A stretch of DNA of 64,000 nucleotides from an uncultured Marinococcus sp. (lineage in GTDB: Bacteria; Bacillota; Bacilli; Bacillales; Marinococcaceae): the NCBI RefSeq assembly GCF_947493875.1, contig NZ_CANLSU010000003.1:310001-374000 (forward strand), given 5' to 3'. The notes below the pieces were generated by a model, which saw nothing but the letters and a program-made list of their open reading frames with translations, did not search any database and was not told the origin of the DNA. The translations under genes were made by a program, and so were the position numbers. Shown here in pieces: positions 27,037 through 34,883 of this stretch (positions are counted from its first letter, which is position 1; each line of letters starts with the position of its first letter).

Positions 27037-28374
27037 ATGAGTTCCACCCCATCCACCAGGGCCTCGAGCGCCCTAAAATTTATTATTCCTTCATTGATTG
27101 GGATCTTTTTATTCATGGTACCTATCTCTACTGACGACGGCTTAACCGTTCCGGTGGCTCTTCTTGCCGGATGGCTCGAAGGCTTACTGAGCGGTATACT
27201 GCCTGCAATGGGCGTTATTTTTATCGGCATCTCCGTCGCCGGCGCCATTATTGCCCGGTTCCGACCGTTTTCCTCCGGCATTGCCGTGTCGTTGTTTCAT
27301 GTGACTAACGGCTGGCTGCTCATTCGGATTTTAGGCTTTATTTTTGCCTTCTTAACTCTTTTTCAAATCGGGCCAGCCTGGCTTGTCGGGGACGCCACCG
27401 GTGGTCTTTTGCTCTATTCCCTGATTCTCCTCTTAATTACCGTCTTCTTTTTTGCCGGTTATTTTCTCCCGTTTCTGCTTAATTTCGGTCTGCTTGAATT
27501 TTTCGGTTCAATCCTGACTATTTTAATGCGCCCATTATTTACCCTTCCGGGACGCTCATCGATTGACGGTCTTGCTTCATGGCTGGGAGACGGCACAATT
27601 GGGGTGCTTTTGACGAGCCAGCAGTATGAAAGCGGCCACTACACGCAGCGCGAAGCCGCTGTTATCAGTACGACGTTTTCGGTAGTCAGTATCACATTCA
27701 CTATCACGATCCTCGGGGAGCTCGATCTGCTTGCCTACACGCTGCCTTATTACCTCACCATCGTGGCAGCCGGTGTGGTGTGCGCCCTCATTATGCCGCG
27801 GATTCCTCCGCTGTCGCGGAAGAAAAACGAGTATTACAACCAGCAGCCGGCAGAGGAAATCGCCAATGGACATACTGGCAAAAACCCAGTTTCCTCCGGG
27901 TGGGAAAAAGCACTCGATAAAGCTTCCCGCACTCATTGGTCTTCCGTCCTAATCAGCGGCACAAAAAACGTACTTGATATGTGGATCAGCGTCATACCAA
28001 TCGTCATGGGCCTTGGCACCATCGCTGTGGTTATTGCAGAATTCACTCCGCTTTTTGCCTGGCTCGGCGCTCCGTTTGTTCCGCTCCTGCAGCTGATGCA
28101 GGTGCCGGAGGCTGTAGCAGCCAGCGAAACGATGCTTATCGGCTTTGCCGACATGTTCCTGCCGGCGATTCTTGGTACGGATATTGAAAGCGAAATGACA
28201 CGCTTCATTATCGGAGCCCTCTCGGTTAGTCAGCTCATTTATATGTCCGAAGTCGGCGGCCTGCTGCTTGGGAGCAAGCTTCCTGTCCGTTTTACCGACC
28301 TGGTGCTGATCTTTCTGGAGAGAACCATCATTTCACTTCCGGTCATTGTTTTAATCGCTCATTTTATCTTTTAA
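27037..28374 (+). CDS. YjiH-family membrane protein (nucleoside-recognition/Gate domain)
   Basis: A 445-aa polytopic membrane protein with about ten to eleven hydrophobic segments. The architecture resembles YjiH-type proteins with two Gate (nucleoside-recognition) domains. Family-like stretches are PSLIGIFLFMVPIS near the N-terminus, RPLFTLPGRSSIDGLASWLG, LTSQQYESGHYTQREAAVI and, in the second half, ETMLIGFADMFLPAILG. The ATG at 27037 has GAGGTG 7 nt upstream; an earlier ATG at 27016 lacks one. The transported substrate is unknown. A strong bidirectional terminator follows. Confidence 0.8.
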   Translation: MSSTPSTRASSALKFIIPSLIGIFLFMVPISTDDGLTVPVALLAGWLEGLLSGILPAMGVIFIGISVAGAIIARFRPFSSGIAVSLFHVTNGWLLIRILGFIFAFLTLFQIGPAWLVGDATGGLLLYSLILLLITVFFFAGYFLPFLLNFGLLEFFGSILTILMRPLFTLPGRSSIDGLASWLGDGTIGVLLTSQQYESGHYTQREAAVISTTFSVVSITFTITILGELDLLAYTLPYYLTIVAAGVVCALIMPRIPPLSRKKNEYYNQQPAEEIANGHTGKNPVSSGWEKALDKASRTHWSSVLISGTKNVLDMWISVIPIVMGLGTIAVVIAEFTPLFAWLGAPFVPLLQLMQVPEAVAASETMLIGFADMFLPAILGTDIESEMTRFIIGALSVSQLIYMSEVGGLLLGSKLPVRFTDLVLIFLERTIISLPVIVLIAHFIF

Positions 28375-28404
28375 CAAAAAGAAGACGCATAAAAGAAATC
28401 ATAA

Positions 28405-28429
28405 AAAGCCGGCGGGCCCCGCCGGCTTT
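28405..28429. terminator. Bidirectional terminator
   Basis: A GC-rich perfect dyad (AAAGCCGGCGGG and its complement) flanked by A-rich and T-rich sequence, between converging genes ending at 28374 and 28432. Confidence 0.88.
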
Positions 28430-28431
28430 CT

Positions 28432-28752
28432 TTATGCTTCTGTACGCTGTTTTCCGTACCAGTCATCAAGCACTTTTGCATCGAGTATTTTGCTTTCAAT
28501 AAATTTCTGCTGTTTCGTTTTAAATTCTTTCTGCCAGTCGATATTTAGTTCCTCAGCAAGCTCCACAGTAGTGAGCAGCTCCTGCCAGGCTACGTACCGT
28601 TTATACCAGAAAAACTGCGGCTGTTCATTCATATAAGGGTATAAGTCGTCAAAAGCTGTGTGTTTACAGTCAATGGTGCGCTCAAATTGAGTTTTGGCTT
28701 CCTGCAATTTGTCGGCAAAAAACGTGCTGAGATTCGTTTTGTTTTGACTCAT
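28432..28752 (-). CDS. Uncharacterised protein, 106 aa
   Basis: Not recognised with certainty. A small, mostly helical soluble protein rich in Lys, Glu and aromatics (EQPQFFWYKRYVAWQELL, IDWQKEFKTKQQKFIESK). GGAGAG lies 4-5 nt upstream of the ATG. It shares strand with the 230-aa gene upstream, but a terminator (28848-28872) separates them, so it has its own transcript. It carries one cysteine and no recognisable motif. It reads like one of the small housekeeping-associated proteins of Bacillaceae, but no symbol is justified. Confidence 0.7.
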   Translation of the reverse strand: MSQNKTNLSTFFADKLQEAKTQFERTIDCKHTAFDDLYPYMNEQPQFFWYKRYVAWQELLTTVELAEELNIDWQKEFKTKQQKFIESKILDAKVLDDWYGKQRTEA

Positions 28753-28847
28753 CAGCTCTCCATCCCTTCTGTATATTTACCTACATTCTGCCACAGAAAC
28801 GCCTGATCGAAAAGAATTATGTTTTCCCTGAATTTTCAGAGCAATAA

Positions 28848-28872
28848 AAAACGCTGCGTTTGGCAGCGTTTT
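28848..28872 (-). terminator. Intrinsic terminator of the 230-aa gene
   Basis: Perfect 10-bp stem AAAACGCTGC/GCAGCGTTTT with a 5-nt loop, followed by TTTTATTGC on the minus strand, about 10 bp after the stop. Confidence 0.88.
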
Positions 28873-28881
28873 GTTCGTCGA

Positions 28882-29574
28882 TTAACCAATCCGGTCAAGG
28901 CGGCGCTCCATCCGTTCAAGCTGATGGTCGCCCGCTCTCTTTTTATTCGAGGATTTAATTATTTTTTTCAGCTTTTTCTTTGTCGTTCCTGCCGGAAGAA
29001 GACCTTCACTGATCAGAAACTTGTAAAAGAAGTCGAGACGCCCCGTTTCGAGCTGATAAGAACGCGGCACCTGCTGCAGGTACGAAGTGACCGCATCTGA
29101 CAAGGAATCGTTGTGAGCATCCAATTCGCTGTAACGTTCTTTATACATGCGGTAATTGTTTTCACTGAGGCGGTTCATAAGCGTCAGCAGAAAACGTTCT
29201 TCATTTCCCTGAAGCTGAAAGCCTTTCTTTTCAATCAAACGGAGAAACACCGCAAGATCCGTGTTGTAAAAGTCGAGCGCAAGCTTCATTTCACTTGTGA
29301 CAGAAAGCGTCAGTGAATACTTTCCCTGCGCCCGGGCAAGCAGCCGGTTGTAAAGCGCCCGGTTCACACGGTCATTTAACAGAAACGACGGATGGATCGT
29401 ATACAAATATTTTTCAATATCTTTATTGAGAAGTTCATCAGTCCAATCATCGTTTTCACGCCTCTGTCTCATCTGTACCTGCAGATCCGTATTATAACCC
29501 TGAATCCGTTCTTCTGTTTGACGGGCGAGCTGATCGCGCTTGTCCATCCATTTTTGCTTCATTGCTTTAAGCAT
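28882..29574 (-). CDS. Uncharacterised helical protein, 230 aa
   Basis: No family recognised. The protein is predicted to be almost entirely alpha-helical, with charged N-terminal helices (KQKWMDKRDQLARQTEERIQ) and a strongly basic C-terminus (GTTKKKLKKIIKSSNKKR, ERMERRLDRIG). There is no signal peptide or membrane segment. GGGAGG lies 7 nt upstream of the ATG, and a terminator follows 10 bp after the stop, so it is a single-gene transcript. The basic tail could bind nucleic acid or acidic partners; this is only a guess from composition. Confidence 0.72.
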   Translation of the reverse strand: MLKAMKQKWMDKRDQLARQTEERIQGYNTDLQVQMRQRRENDDWTDELLNKDIEKYLYTIHPSFLLNDRVNRALYNRLLARAQGKYSLTLSVTSEMKLALDFYNTDLAVFLRLIEKKGFQLQGNEERFLLTLMNRLSENNYRMYKERYSELDAHNDSLSDAVTSYLQQVPRSYQLETGRLDFFYKFLISEGLLPAGTTKKKLKKIIKSSNKKRAGDHQLERMERRLDRIG

Positions 29575-29721
29575 ATGAAAGCCTCCCTTCCTTATCCTCT
29601 CTCTTATAGACTGGTTGATCCAGTCCTCTCTTTATTTCCTAGAGCAGTGTATCACATCACAACTTAAAATAAAATAGAGCATTTAAAAGTTTTTCGTATG
29701 AATTTACATCTTTGCGCTACT

Positions 29722-29785
29722 GAGTGCTTTTATTAGACTCACAGGACGATATATCGCATTTTAAAGGCACTCACTTCTTTTTTTG
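29722..29785 (+). other. Plus-strand stem-loop with U-tract in a gap between minus-strand genes
   Basis: GAGTGCTTTTA pairs with TAAAGGCACTC (one wobble) across about 39 nt, followed by TTCTTTTTTTG on the plus strand. No plus-strand gene ends here, so it could terminate a small or antisense RNA, or be fortuitous. Confidence 0.25.
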
Positions 29786-29796
29786 CAGTAAAAAAA

Positions 29797-29815
29797 CCTT
29801 CCCAGATTGGGAAGG
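29797..29815 (-). terminator. Intrinsic terminator of the ndoAI-ndoA operon
   Basis: CCTTCCCA/TGGGAAGG with a 3-nt loop, followed on the minus strand by TTTTTTTAC, about 50 bp after the toxin stop. Confidence 0.88.
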
Positions 29816-29866
29816 CTTCAGGTATTCATATGCCGGCGGGGGCCCGCAGTCGTTATGTATGATGGA

Positions 29867-30265
29867 CTAATTGAACTCATGAAGGCCGAGGCTTATTTCC
29901 AAACCTTTACGCACCTGCTCCATGGTTTCATCATCGAGGTGGGTAATCTTATCGGTTAACCGCTGCTTATCAATAGTGCGAAGCTGCTCAAGCAGAATAA
30001 CGCTGTCACGGTCAAAACGATGCTTGGCGGCATCAATTTCCACGTGTGTCGGCATTTTTGCCTTTTTAATCTGTGCCGTAATAGCAGCCACAATCACTGT
30101 GGGACTGAAGCGGTTACCAATATTATTTTGAATAATAAGTACGGGGCGGACGCCTCCCTGCTCTGACCCGACTACCGGAGACAGGTCCGCAAAAAATACG
30201 TCCCCCCGTTTAACTACTTTTTTATGATGCTGATTGTTTTGTTTCGAATCACTCAAACCACCCAT
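29867..30265 (-). CDS. ndoA: EndoA/MazF-type mRNA interferase toxin
   Basis: A type II toxin of the PemK/MazF family that cuts single-stranded mRNA; the B. subtilis enzyme recognises UACAU. The core is very close to Bacillus Endo[66 protein letters not shown]. At 132 aa it is longer than the usual 116, because of a Gln/His/Lys-rich N-terminal extension. A perfect AAAGGAGGTGA abuts the ATG, so initiation might instead use the TTG three codons on. It follows its antitoxin by 49 bp and is followed by a terminator. Confidence 0.95.
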   Translation of the reverse strand: MGGLSDSKQNNQHHKKVVKRGDVFFADLSPVVGSEQGGVRPVLIIQNNIGNRFSPTVIVAAITAQIKKAKMPTHVEIDAAKHRFDRDSVILLEQLRTIDKQRLTDKITHLDDETMEQVRKGLEISLGLHEFN

Positions 30266-30314
30266 TCACCTCCTTTTCCGGTTGCGCGCTTATGCTGCCG
30301 GACAGGATGAACAG

Positions 30315-30581
30315 CTAGTCTTGTTCGTTCAGCCGCCGTTCTGTCGTCTGTGTAGATTCTGTTTCAGCATATTCAAATTCAGCGCATATTTCAGCATTTA
30401 GTGCAGCCATTTCTGCATATCCGTTCTTCAATTGTTCCTGCATGTCTGTGGATTTTTGTTTTTCAATCTGATCTTTTAATACCTGATGAAAAAAAGAATC
30501 CTTTTCTGACTGGGACAGATGTTCGATTTCCGTATAGAGTTCTTCTGGAAGTTCTAGAGCGATCTGCTGAAGCTGCGACAT
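30315..30581 (-). CDS. ndoAI: EndoAI-type ribbon-helix-helix antitoxin
   Basis: The 88-aa partner of EndoA. The N-terminus (QQIALELPEELYTEIEHLSQ) has the beta-strand plus helix pattern of ribbon-helix-helix antitoxins. The C-terminal half is acidic and probably wraps the toxin. AGGGGGCC lies about 10 nt upstream of the ATG. Position immediately before the toxin and size fit MazE/EndoAI (YdcD) of Bacillus. In B. subtilis alr precedes and the rsb stress genes follow the pair; neither is present here, so the module is detached from its usual context. Confidence 0.88.
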   Translation of the reverse strand: MSQLQQIALELPEELYTEIEHLSQSEKDSFFHQVLKDQIEKQKSTDMQEQLKNGYAEMAALNAEICAEFEYAETESTQTTERRLNEQD

Positions 30582-30793
30582 ACGTAATTGGCCCCCTAAT
30601 GTTCTGTTTTCCCTCTCTCATTATATAAGAAAGGTTCCCTAAAATGAAATGTGTTTTTAAAATTTTTTTGCCAGCCTCGTCCTTTATCCGCCCAAACAGG
30701 GGTGGTGAAGGGAAATGCAGGCGATATTTAATTATGTTTATTCACGCCAAAATCAGGCAATACGTAATTTATAATTGATTTTCAGCCGTACTA

Positions 30794-30822
30794 TTGTCTT
30801 TCGGGGCGTTATCTGCTATGGT
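30794..30822 (+). promoter_or_regulatory. Sigma-A promoter of the lysine riboswitch-dapA transcript
   Basis: TTGTCT (30794-30799), a 17-bp spacer and TATGGT (30817-30822), about 35 bp upstream of riboswitch stem P1. Confidence 0.6.
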
Positions 30823-30862
30823 GTAGTTAATTAATTTCATATCCTGCTTCTTTATTTGAGAA

Positions 30863-31108
30863 GTGAGGTTAGAGGCTGCGAAAACTATTAGTACGCTTTA
30901 GGAAGAGAATGAGCTCTGGTGATTAAAGCGGAAAGGGGTTTTTGCCGAAGCTGCGGACGACTCAATCGTTCAACGCTGGTCTCGTATTGAATAAATGCGG
31001 GACTGTCATACAGATTTTCTGTATGGAGGGCTATCTCACGCACGTGCGGTTCTGCTTAACAGCTGAAACGTTCCTGCAACGATGGGCTCTTTCCATGGTT
31101 GCTTTTTT
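30863..31108 (+). ncRNA. Lysine riboswitch (L-box) controlling dapA
   Basis: The leader matches the lysine aptamer. The P1 5' strand GTGAGGTTAG and core GAGGCTGCGA come first. GCGGAAAGGGG and TTGCCGAAGC follow, then the stretch ATTGAATAAATGCGGGACTG and finally GGAGGGCTATCTCAC, which closes P1 (aptamer 30863-31039). The expression platform ends in the terminator at 31076-31108. Lysine binding should stabilise P1 and allow the terminator, shutting off dapA when lysine is plentiful. Confidence 0.96.
31076..31108 (+). terminator. Riboswitch-controlled terminator
   Basis: GCAACGATGG/CCATGGTTGC stem with one internal mismatch, followed by TTTTTT. It sits at the end of the L-box leader, 82 bp before the dapA start. 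Confidence 0.88.
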
Positions 31109-31190
31109 CGTGTCCGGACGGAGACGAAGACGTGAAACCGCAAGCCCTCTCTTTTTAGGCAAGACTATACTTTTAAGAGGGTGAGTAAAC

Positions 31191-32078
31191 ATGAATTTTG
31201 GCAGACTGAGTACAGCGATGGTGACTCCATTCGATGAACATGGAGATATAGATTACACTGCATTAACCAGACTCATTAATCATTTGATCAGCACAGGAAC
31301 AGAAAGCATCGTGGTTGCAGGGACAACCGGCGAGTCTCCAACGCTTTCCCATGAGGAAAAAATCTCGTTGTTCCGTCACACTGTACAGACTGTAAACGGC
31401 CGGGTGCCGGTCATTGCTGGCACAGGATCCAACGATACAAGGGCTTCACTCGCCTTGTCCCTCGAAGCGGAAAAAACCGGCATTGATGCCGTTATGCTCG
31501 TTACTCCGTACTATAATAAACCTTCCCAGGAAGGGATGTACCAGCACTTCCGTACAATTGCTGAAGGAATTAACACTCCGGTGATGCTTTATAATATTCC
31601 GGGGCGGAGTGCAGCCGGCATGACGCCGGAAACCATTGTACGACTGTCCCATGTCAGAAACATCTGCTCCATTAAAGAAGCGAGCGGTGATCTCGAAGCT
31701 GCGGCCTATATCCTGCAGCATGCACCGCAGGACTTTACTTTATACAGCGGCGATGACAGCCTGACGCTTCCACTTCTGTCTGTTGGAGCTACCGGCGTCG
31801 TTTCTGTGTCTGCCCATGTGGCTGGAGAAAGCATGCAGGACATGATTCAAAGCTTCTTTAACGGACAGCCGGTTTATGCCGCTTCCCGGCACCGTGATCT
31901 GCTTCCGCTGATGAAATCGATGTTTGCGGCTCCAAGTCCGACTCCTGTCAAAGCTGCGCTTGAGATGCGCGGTATCATTTCCGGCGACGTCCGCCTCCCG
32001 ATGGTACGTTTAAACGCAGAAGAAGAAGCGCTTCTCCGTCAGGTCGTTGAACCGGCAGCCTCCTTCTACGTCGGCTGA
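31191..32078 (+). CDS. dapA: 4-hydroxy-tetrahydrodipicolinate synthase
   Basis: DapA condenses pyruvate with aspartate semialdehyde, the first committed step to diaminopimelate and lysine. The 295-aa TIM barrel shows AGTTGESPTL, VTPYYNKPSQEG, catalytic Tyr134 in LYNIPGR and the Schiff-base Lys162 in CSIKEASGD. GAGGGTG lies about 8 nt upstream of the ATG. It is expressed as a single gene between the L-box and a terminator at 32096. The gene shares its substrate, aspartate semialdehyde, with the catabolic operon at 34884-41087. The upstream stretch CCCTCT at 31145-31150 could pair with the Shine-Dalgarno. Confidence 0.97.
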   Translation: MNFGRLSTAMVTPFDEHGDIDYTALTRLINHLISTGTESIVVAGTTGESPTLSHEEKISLFRHTVQTVNGRVPVIAGTGSNDTRASLALSLEAEKTGIDAVMLVTPYYNKPSQEGMYQHFRTIAEGINTPVMLYNIPGRSAAGMTPETIVRLSHVRNICSIKEASGDLEAAAYILQHAPQDFTLYSGDDSLTLPLLSVGATGVVSVSAHVAGESMQDMIQSFFNGQPVYAASRHRDLLPLMKSMFAAPSPTPVKAALEMRGIISGDVRLPMVRLNAEEEALLRQVVEPAASFYVG

Positions 32079-32095
32079 TACAAATTTACGGTTTT

Positions 32096-32123
32096 AAACC
32101 CCGCTCATTCAGGCGGGGTTTTT
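32096..32123 (+). terminator. Intrinsic terminator of dapA
   Basis: Perfect AAACCCCGC/GCGGGGTTT stem with an 8-nt loop and a TTTTT run, 17 bp after the dapA stop. Confidence 0.92.
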
Positions 32124-32185
32124 CAGTTATGTGCTTATTTATGCTACGCTTTAAGTGTAAAAAAAGTCGCTAGGAGTGCGTATAT

Positions 32186-32416
32186 ATGAAAACATTAATA
32201 GTGGCGCTGATCCGGCTGTATCAACGTTACATTTCCCGGTTCACACCTCCCTCCTGCCGGTTCTATCCCACCTGTTCCCAGTACAGTATTACCGCCTTTG
32301 AGCGTTTCGGCTTTTGGAAAGGGTCCTTTTTAACAGTCAAGCGCATTGTCAAATGCCATCCCTTCCATCCGGGCGGTTTTGACGAGGTTCCGGATAAAAA
32401 AACAGACATCCGCTAA
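32186..32416 (+). CDS. yidD: Membrane protein insertion efficiency factor YidD
   Basis: A 76-aa protein with the family signature [29 protein letters not shown], and [14 protein letters not shown]. YidD is a small amphipathic protein that associates with the inner membrane and aids YidC-dependent insertion. TAGGAGTG lies 9 nt upstream of the ATG. It stands apart from rpmH-rnpA-yidC, as is usual in Bacillus (ytjA). Its stop codon overlaps that of the converging EamA gene, and the 3' end forms half of the terminator dyad. Confidence 0.95.
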   Translation: MKTLIVALIRLYQRYISRFTPPSCRFYPTCSQYSITAFERFGFWKGSFLTVKRIVKCHPFHPGGFDEVPDKKTDIR

Positions 32417-32442
32417 GCATGGCGTTTAGCGGATGTCTGTTT
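32400..32442. terminator. Bidirectional terminator made of the two overlapping gene ends
   Basis: A perfect 17-bp inverted repeat (32400-32416 and 32426-32442, 9-nt loop) is flanked by A-run and T-run. It lies across the last codons of yidD and of the converging EamA gene, whose stop codons overlap by two bases. Confidence 0.9.
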
Positions 32443-33354
32443 ACGTTTTTTTAACAGCAGCTGATCCACCCAGCCGGTGCCAAGCAGCACTCCGGCCACA
32501 ATAAATACAAATCCTCCAAGCTGGGCCGGTGATACGTTTTCTCCGAGAATAAGCGCTGAGCTTAACAGACCGAAAAACGGTACAAAGTTGTTAAATATGG
32601 CTGTTTTCCCCGGTCCGATTTTAGAGATCGAGGCGTTATATAAAATCTGCCCGAGACCGGTGGCAAAAATCCCGGAAAGTAAAAACACGAGCCATACCCA
32701 GCCTGGAGCCGTTATATACGACTCCCACCCGGAGGGAGAAAGCACGAAGCTCACTACGAACAAACCAACAGAGCCAAGCATCAGTGTGTAAATCGTTAAT
32801 ACTCTTGGGGCCACCAGATCAGAAGCTTTTTTAATGAACAAAAAGCTGACGGCCTGGGCAGTCATTGCCGCAAAGATAAAAGCGTCTCCCCTCGCGGCGC
32901 CCTGTACCGCTCCCCCGCCTTCTCCGGTGACATTAATAAGTACTGCTCCTGCAAACCCGGCAAATACCCCGAGCCAGCGAAGCTTCGTAAAGGCATCCCC
33001 CAAAAACAGCATGGACAGGAGCGCTGTCGTAATAGGAAGAAGCGCAAGGATGAGCGAGCTTTTCACAGCGGTTGTTTCACTCAATCCTATAGCTAAAAAC
33101 GTATGGTGACCGGTCATGCCAAACACCGCGGCCAGCAGTATATACATAAAAGCAGCCTGGGGTACCCGTTCATGTTCTTTGCGCAGAAACACAAACAAGG
33201 CGACAGACAGACCGGCAAGCAAAATCCGGGCTGCCTGCATATAAACCGGGCTTATTTCAGCCACCAGCACCTTCAATGCCACGACATTCAGCCCCCACAT
33301 CAGCATCACAAGCATGACTGATCCATATAATTTTCCAGCTTCAAGTGGACGCAT
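32413..33354 (-). CDS. EamA/DMT-superfamily transporter
   Basis: A 313-aa protein with about ten transmembrane helices in two EamA repeats. The first repeat reads [17 protein letters not shown] and [20 protein letters not shown]; the second reads [10 protein letters not shown] and [23 protein letters not shown]-family proteins export metabolites such as amino acids or purine derivatives. AAGGAG lies about 10 nt upstream of the ATG. It follows the 457-aa permease by 21 bp, so the two form an operon downstream of the probable ectoine-degradation genes. Whether it handles a related metabolite is inference. Confidence 0.9.
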   Translation of the reverse strand: MRPLEAGKLYGSVMLVMLMWGLNVVALKVLVAEISPVYMQAARILLAGLSVALFVFLRKEHERVPQAAFMYILLAAVFGMTGHHTFLAIGLSETTAVKSSLILALLPITTALLSMLFLGDAFTKLRWLGVFAGFAGAVLINVTGEGGGAVQGAARGDAFIFAAMTAQAVSFLFIKKASDLVAPRVLTIYTLMLGSVGLFVVSFVLSPSGWESYITAPGWVWLVFLLSGIFATGLGQILYNASISKIGPGKTAIFNNFVPFFGLLSSALILGENVSPAQLGGFVFIVAGVLLGTGWVDQLLLKKRKQTSAKRHA

Positions 33355-33375
33355 GCTGCATTCTCTCCTTCATTT

Positions 33376-34749
33376 TTACATTACTGTTTCTCCGAGTATA
33401 AATAACACAAGGCTCAGCACGACGGCTGCGCTTAGAATAAATGCTGTATTTTTCCTGATGACCTGAATGGTGGTCGTCCCCATCAAATGGGATGTCATAA
33501 GTATTGCTCCTGTAAACGGAGACACCTGGACGCCGAGCATCCAGGACATGAGCAGCAGCACAGCCATAAACGGAGCCCCCACCCCGAAAATTTCCGGCGA
33601 AAGGGCCCCTCCGAGGCCAGTGACAATGATAACGGGATGAATACCCACAGCAGATAGTCCCATTACGATAGCAACCACCCAGGCAATCAGCAGAATCATA
33701 TAGCCCTGGGACAGAAAGCTGATGGCTTCAGAAAGCCACACCCCGGCATCACTGCTCCGAAGCGCAACACTGAAAAATCCGGCCGTCACAAAAATACCAA
33801 TTTCGTTGTACAGTCGTTCAAACGAACCGCCTACGTGTTTCCACGTTGACTGTGCAAACGAGGCGGCCTGTTTTCGTGCAATGGCCCACACCCACGGATA
33901 CAAAAGAGCAAACACAGAAACAATCGTCAGCATATTGTAGGGCAGCAGCGCTTCAAGCAAAAAAGAAGCAGCAAGCAAAATACCTAAAAAGAGTATAAAC
34001 GTGCGCATCGAAGAGACGGTCGGATTAGCTTCTTTTTCCTTGTCCGGAACCGTCCAGCTGTCATCGGCGAACGCCGACGAACGGAAAAATACAACGACCA
34101 GACCCGTTAATACCGCAGCCATCACGATCCCGTACGGACCAACCTCTCCCCAACTCAAATCATAGATGCTTAAAATCAGGGCCATGTTTACAAAGTACGG
34201 CGACCAGAGCATGCACGAGCCAAATCCTCTGAGCACCGTTAACGCCATTCTTTTTTGTTCAAACGACGGAAAGCTTTCCTTGGCTATGCCGTACACAAGC
34301 GGCATAGAGCCGAGATTAAGAATAGCACCGATGCTTGCCGTCACTCCGTAGCCAAGCCGATGCGGCGGCACTCCCTTTTTATCGTTTTGACGTTCAAGAT
34401 ACTGCTGAAACGCATGCAGATGTCCGGCTTCTGACATGTACGTCCCAATCAGCGGTACCGTCAAAAAGAGGGCCAGCAGCGGCAGATTTTCCCCGAAGCT
34501 TGTCCATACTGTCTGCCAGGAGACCCCGTAGGTCCAGAACAGAGCAATACCGACAGCGATCAGCACGTAAACCACCCGCCGGTTCAGGGGCGGCATCACA
34601 GGCATTGATGCCACAAGCAGCACACCGGCAATCAGGCTGTACGCGTATTCGACAAATGGAACGCTTAAAAGCACTTCTAAAAAATAGCAAAATACAGCCG
34701 CAAAAGCAGCAGCTCCAAGTGTTGGTTTTATGTAGGCCTGCCGGTTCAT
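33376..34749 (-). CDS. Polytopic ion-transporter-like permease, 457 aa
   Basis: About eleven to thirteen hydrophobic segments, organised as an internal duplication reminiscent of ion-transporter (ArsB/NhaD/DcuC-like) permeases. Re-entrant-like stretches rich in Gly/Ser/Pro are seen in both halves: ILNLGSMPLVYGIAKESF with GFGSCMLWSPYFVNMALI, and VGIHPVIIVTGLGG with GVQVSPFTGAILMTSHLMG. The substrate is not identifiable. The start at 34749 is preferred over 34788 because AGAGGAATG sits 4-7 nt upstream. It lies after the terminator of the ectoine-type operon. It could import or export the operon's substrate, but this is contextual only. Confidence 0.75.
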   Translation of the reverse strand: MNRQAYIKPTLGAAAFAAVFCYFLEVLLSVPFVEYAYSLIAGVLLVASMPVMPPLNRRVVYVLIAVGIALFWTYGVSWQTVWTSFGENLPLLALFLTVPLIGTYMSEAGHLHAFQQYLERQNDKKGVPPHRLGYGVTASIGAILNLGSMPLVYGIAKESFPSFEQKRMALTVLRGFGSCMLWSPYFVNMALILSIYDLSWGEVGPYGIVMAAVLTGLVVVFFRSSAFADDSWTVPDKEKEANPTVSSMRTFILFLGILLAASFLLEALLPYNMLTIVSVFALLYPWVWAIARKQAASFAQSTWKHVGGSFERLYNEIGIFVTAGFFSVALRSSDAGVWLSEAISFLSQGYMILLIAWVVAIVMGLSAVGIHPVIIVTGLGGALSPEIFGVGAPFMAVLLLMSWMLGVQVSPFTGAILMTSHLMGTTTIQVIRKNTAFILSAAVVLSLVLFILGETVM

Positions 34750-34846
34750 GATCATTCCTCTTTTTCGTCCAGTCATCATTGCAAACACCTTTATGCTATC
34801 ACTATCCGAAAAAAATAGCCAATACCTGCATTCCCATCCATAAAAA

Positions 34847-34874
34847 AGCGGACTTCCAAAAAAAGAAGTCCGCT
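34847..34874 (-). terminator. Intrinsic terminator of the doeA operon
   Basis: Perfect AGCGGACTTC/GAAGTCCGCT stem with an 8-nt loop, followed on the minus strand by TTTTTATGG, 10 bp after the doeA-like stop. Confidence 0.9.
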
Positions 34875-34883
34875 GCCTGTTTC

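Noticed and set aside
30942-31184. 80-aa plus-strand frame across the dapA leader
   Set aside because: The region is fully explained by the lysine riboswitch and its terminator; no ribosome-binding site for the frame.
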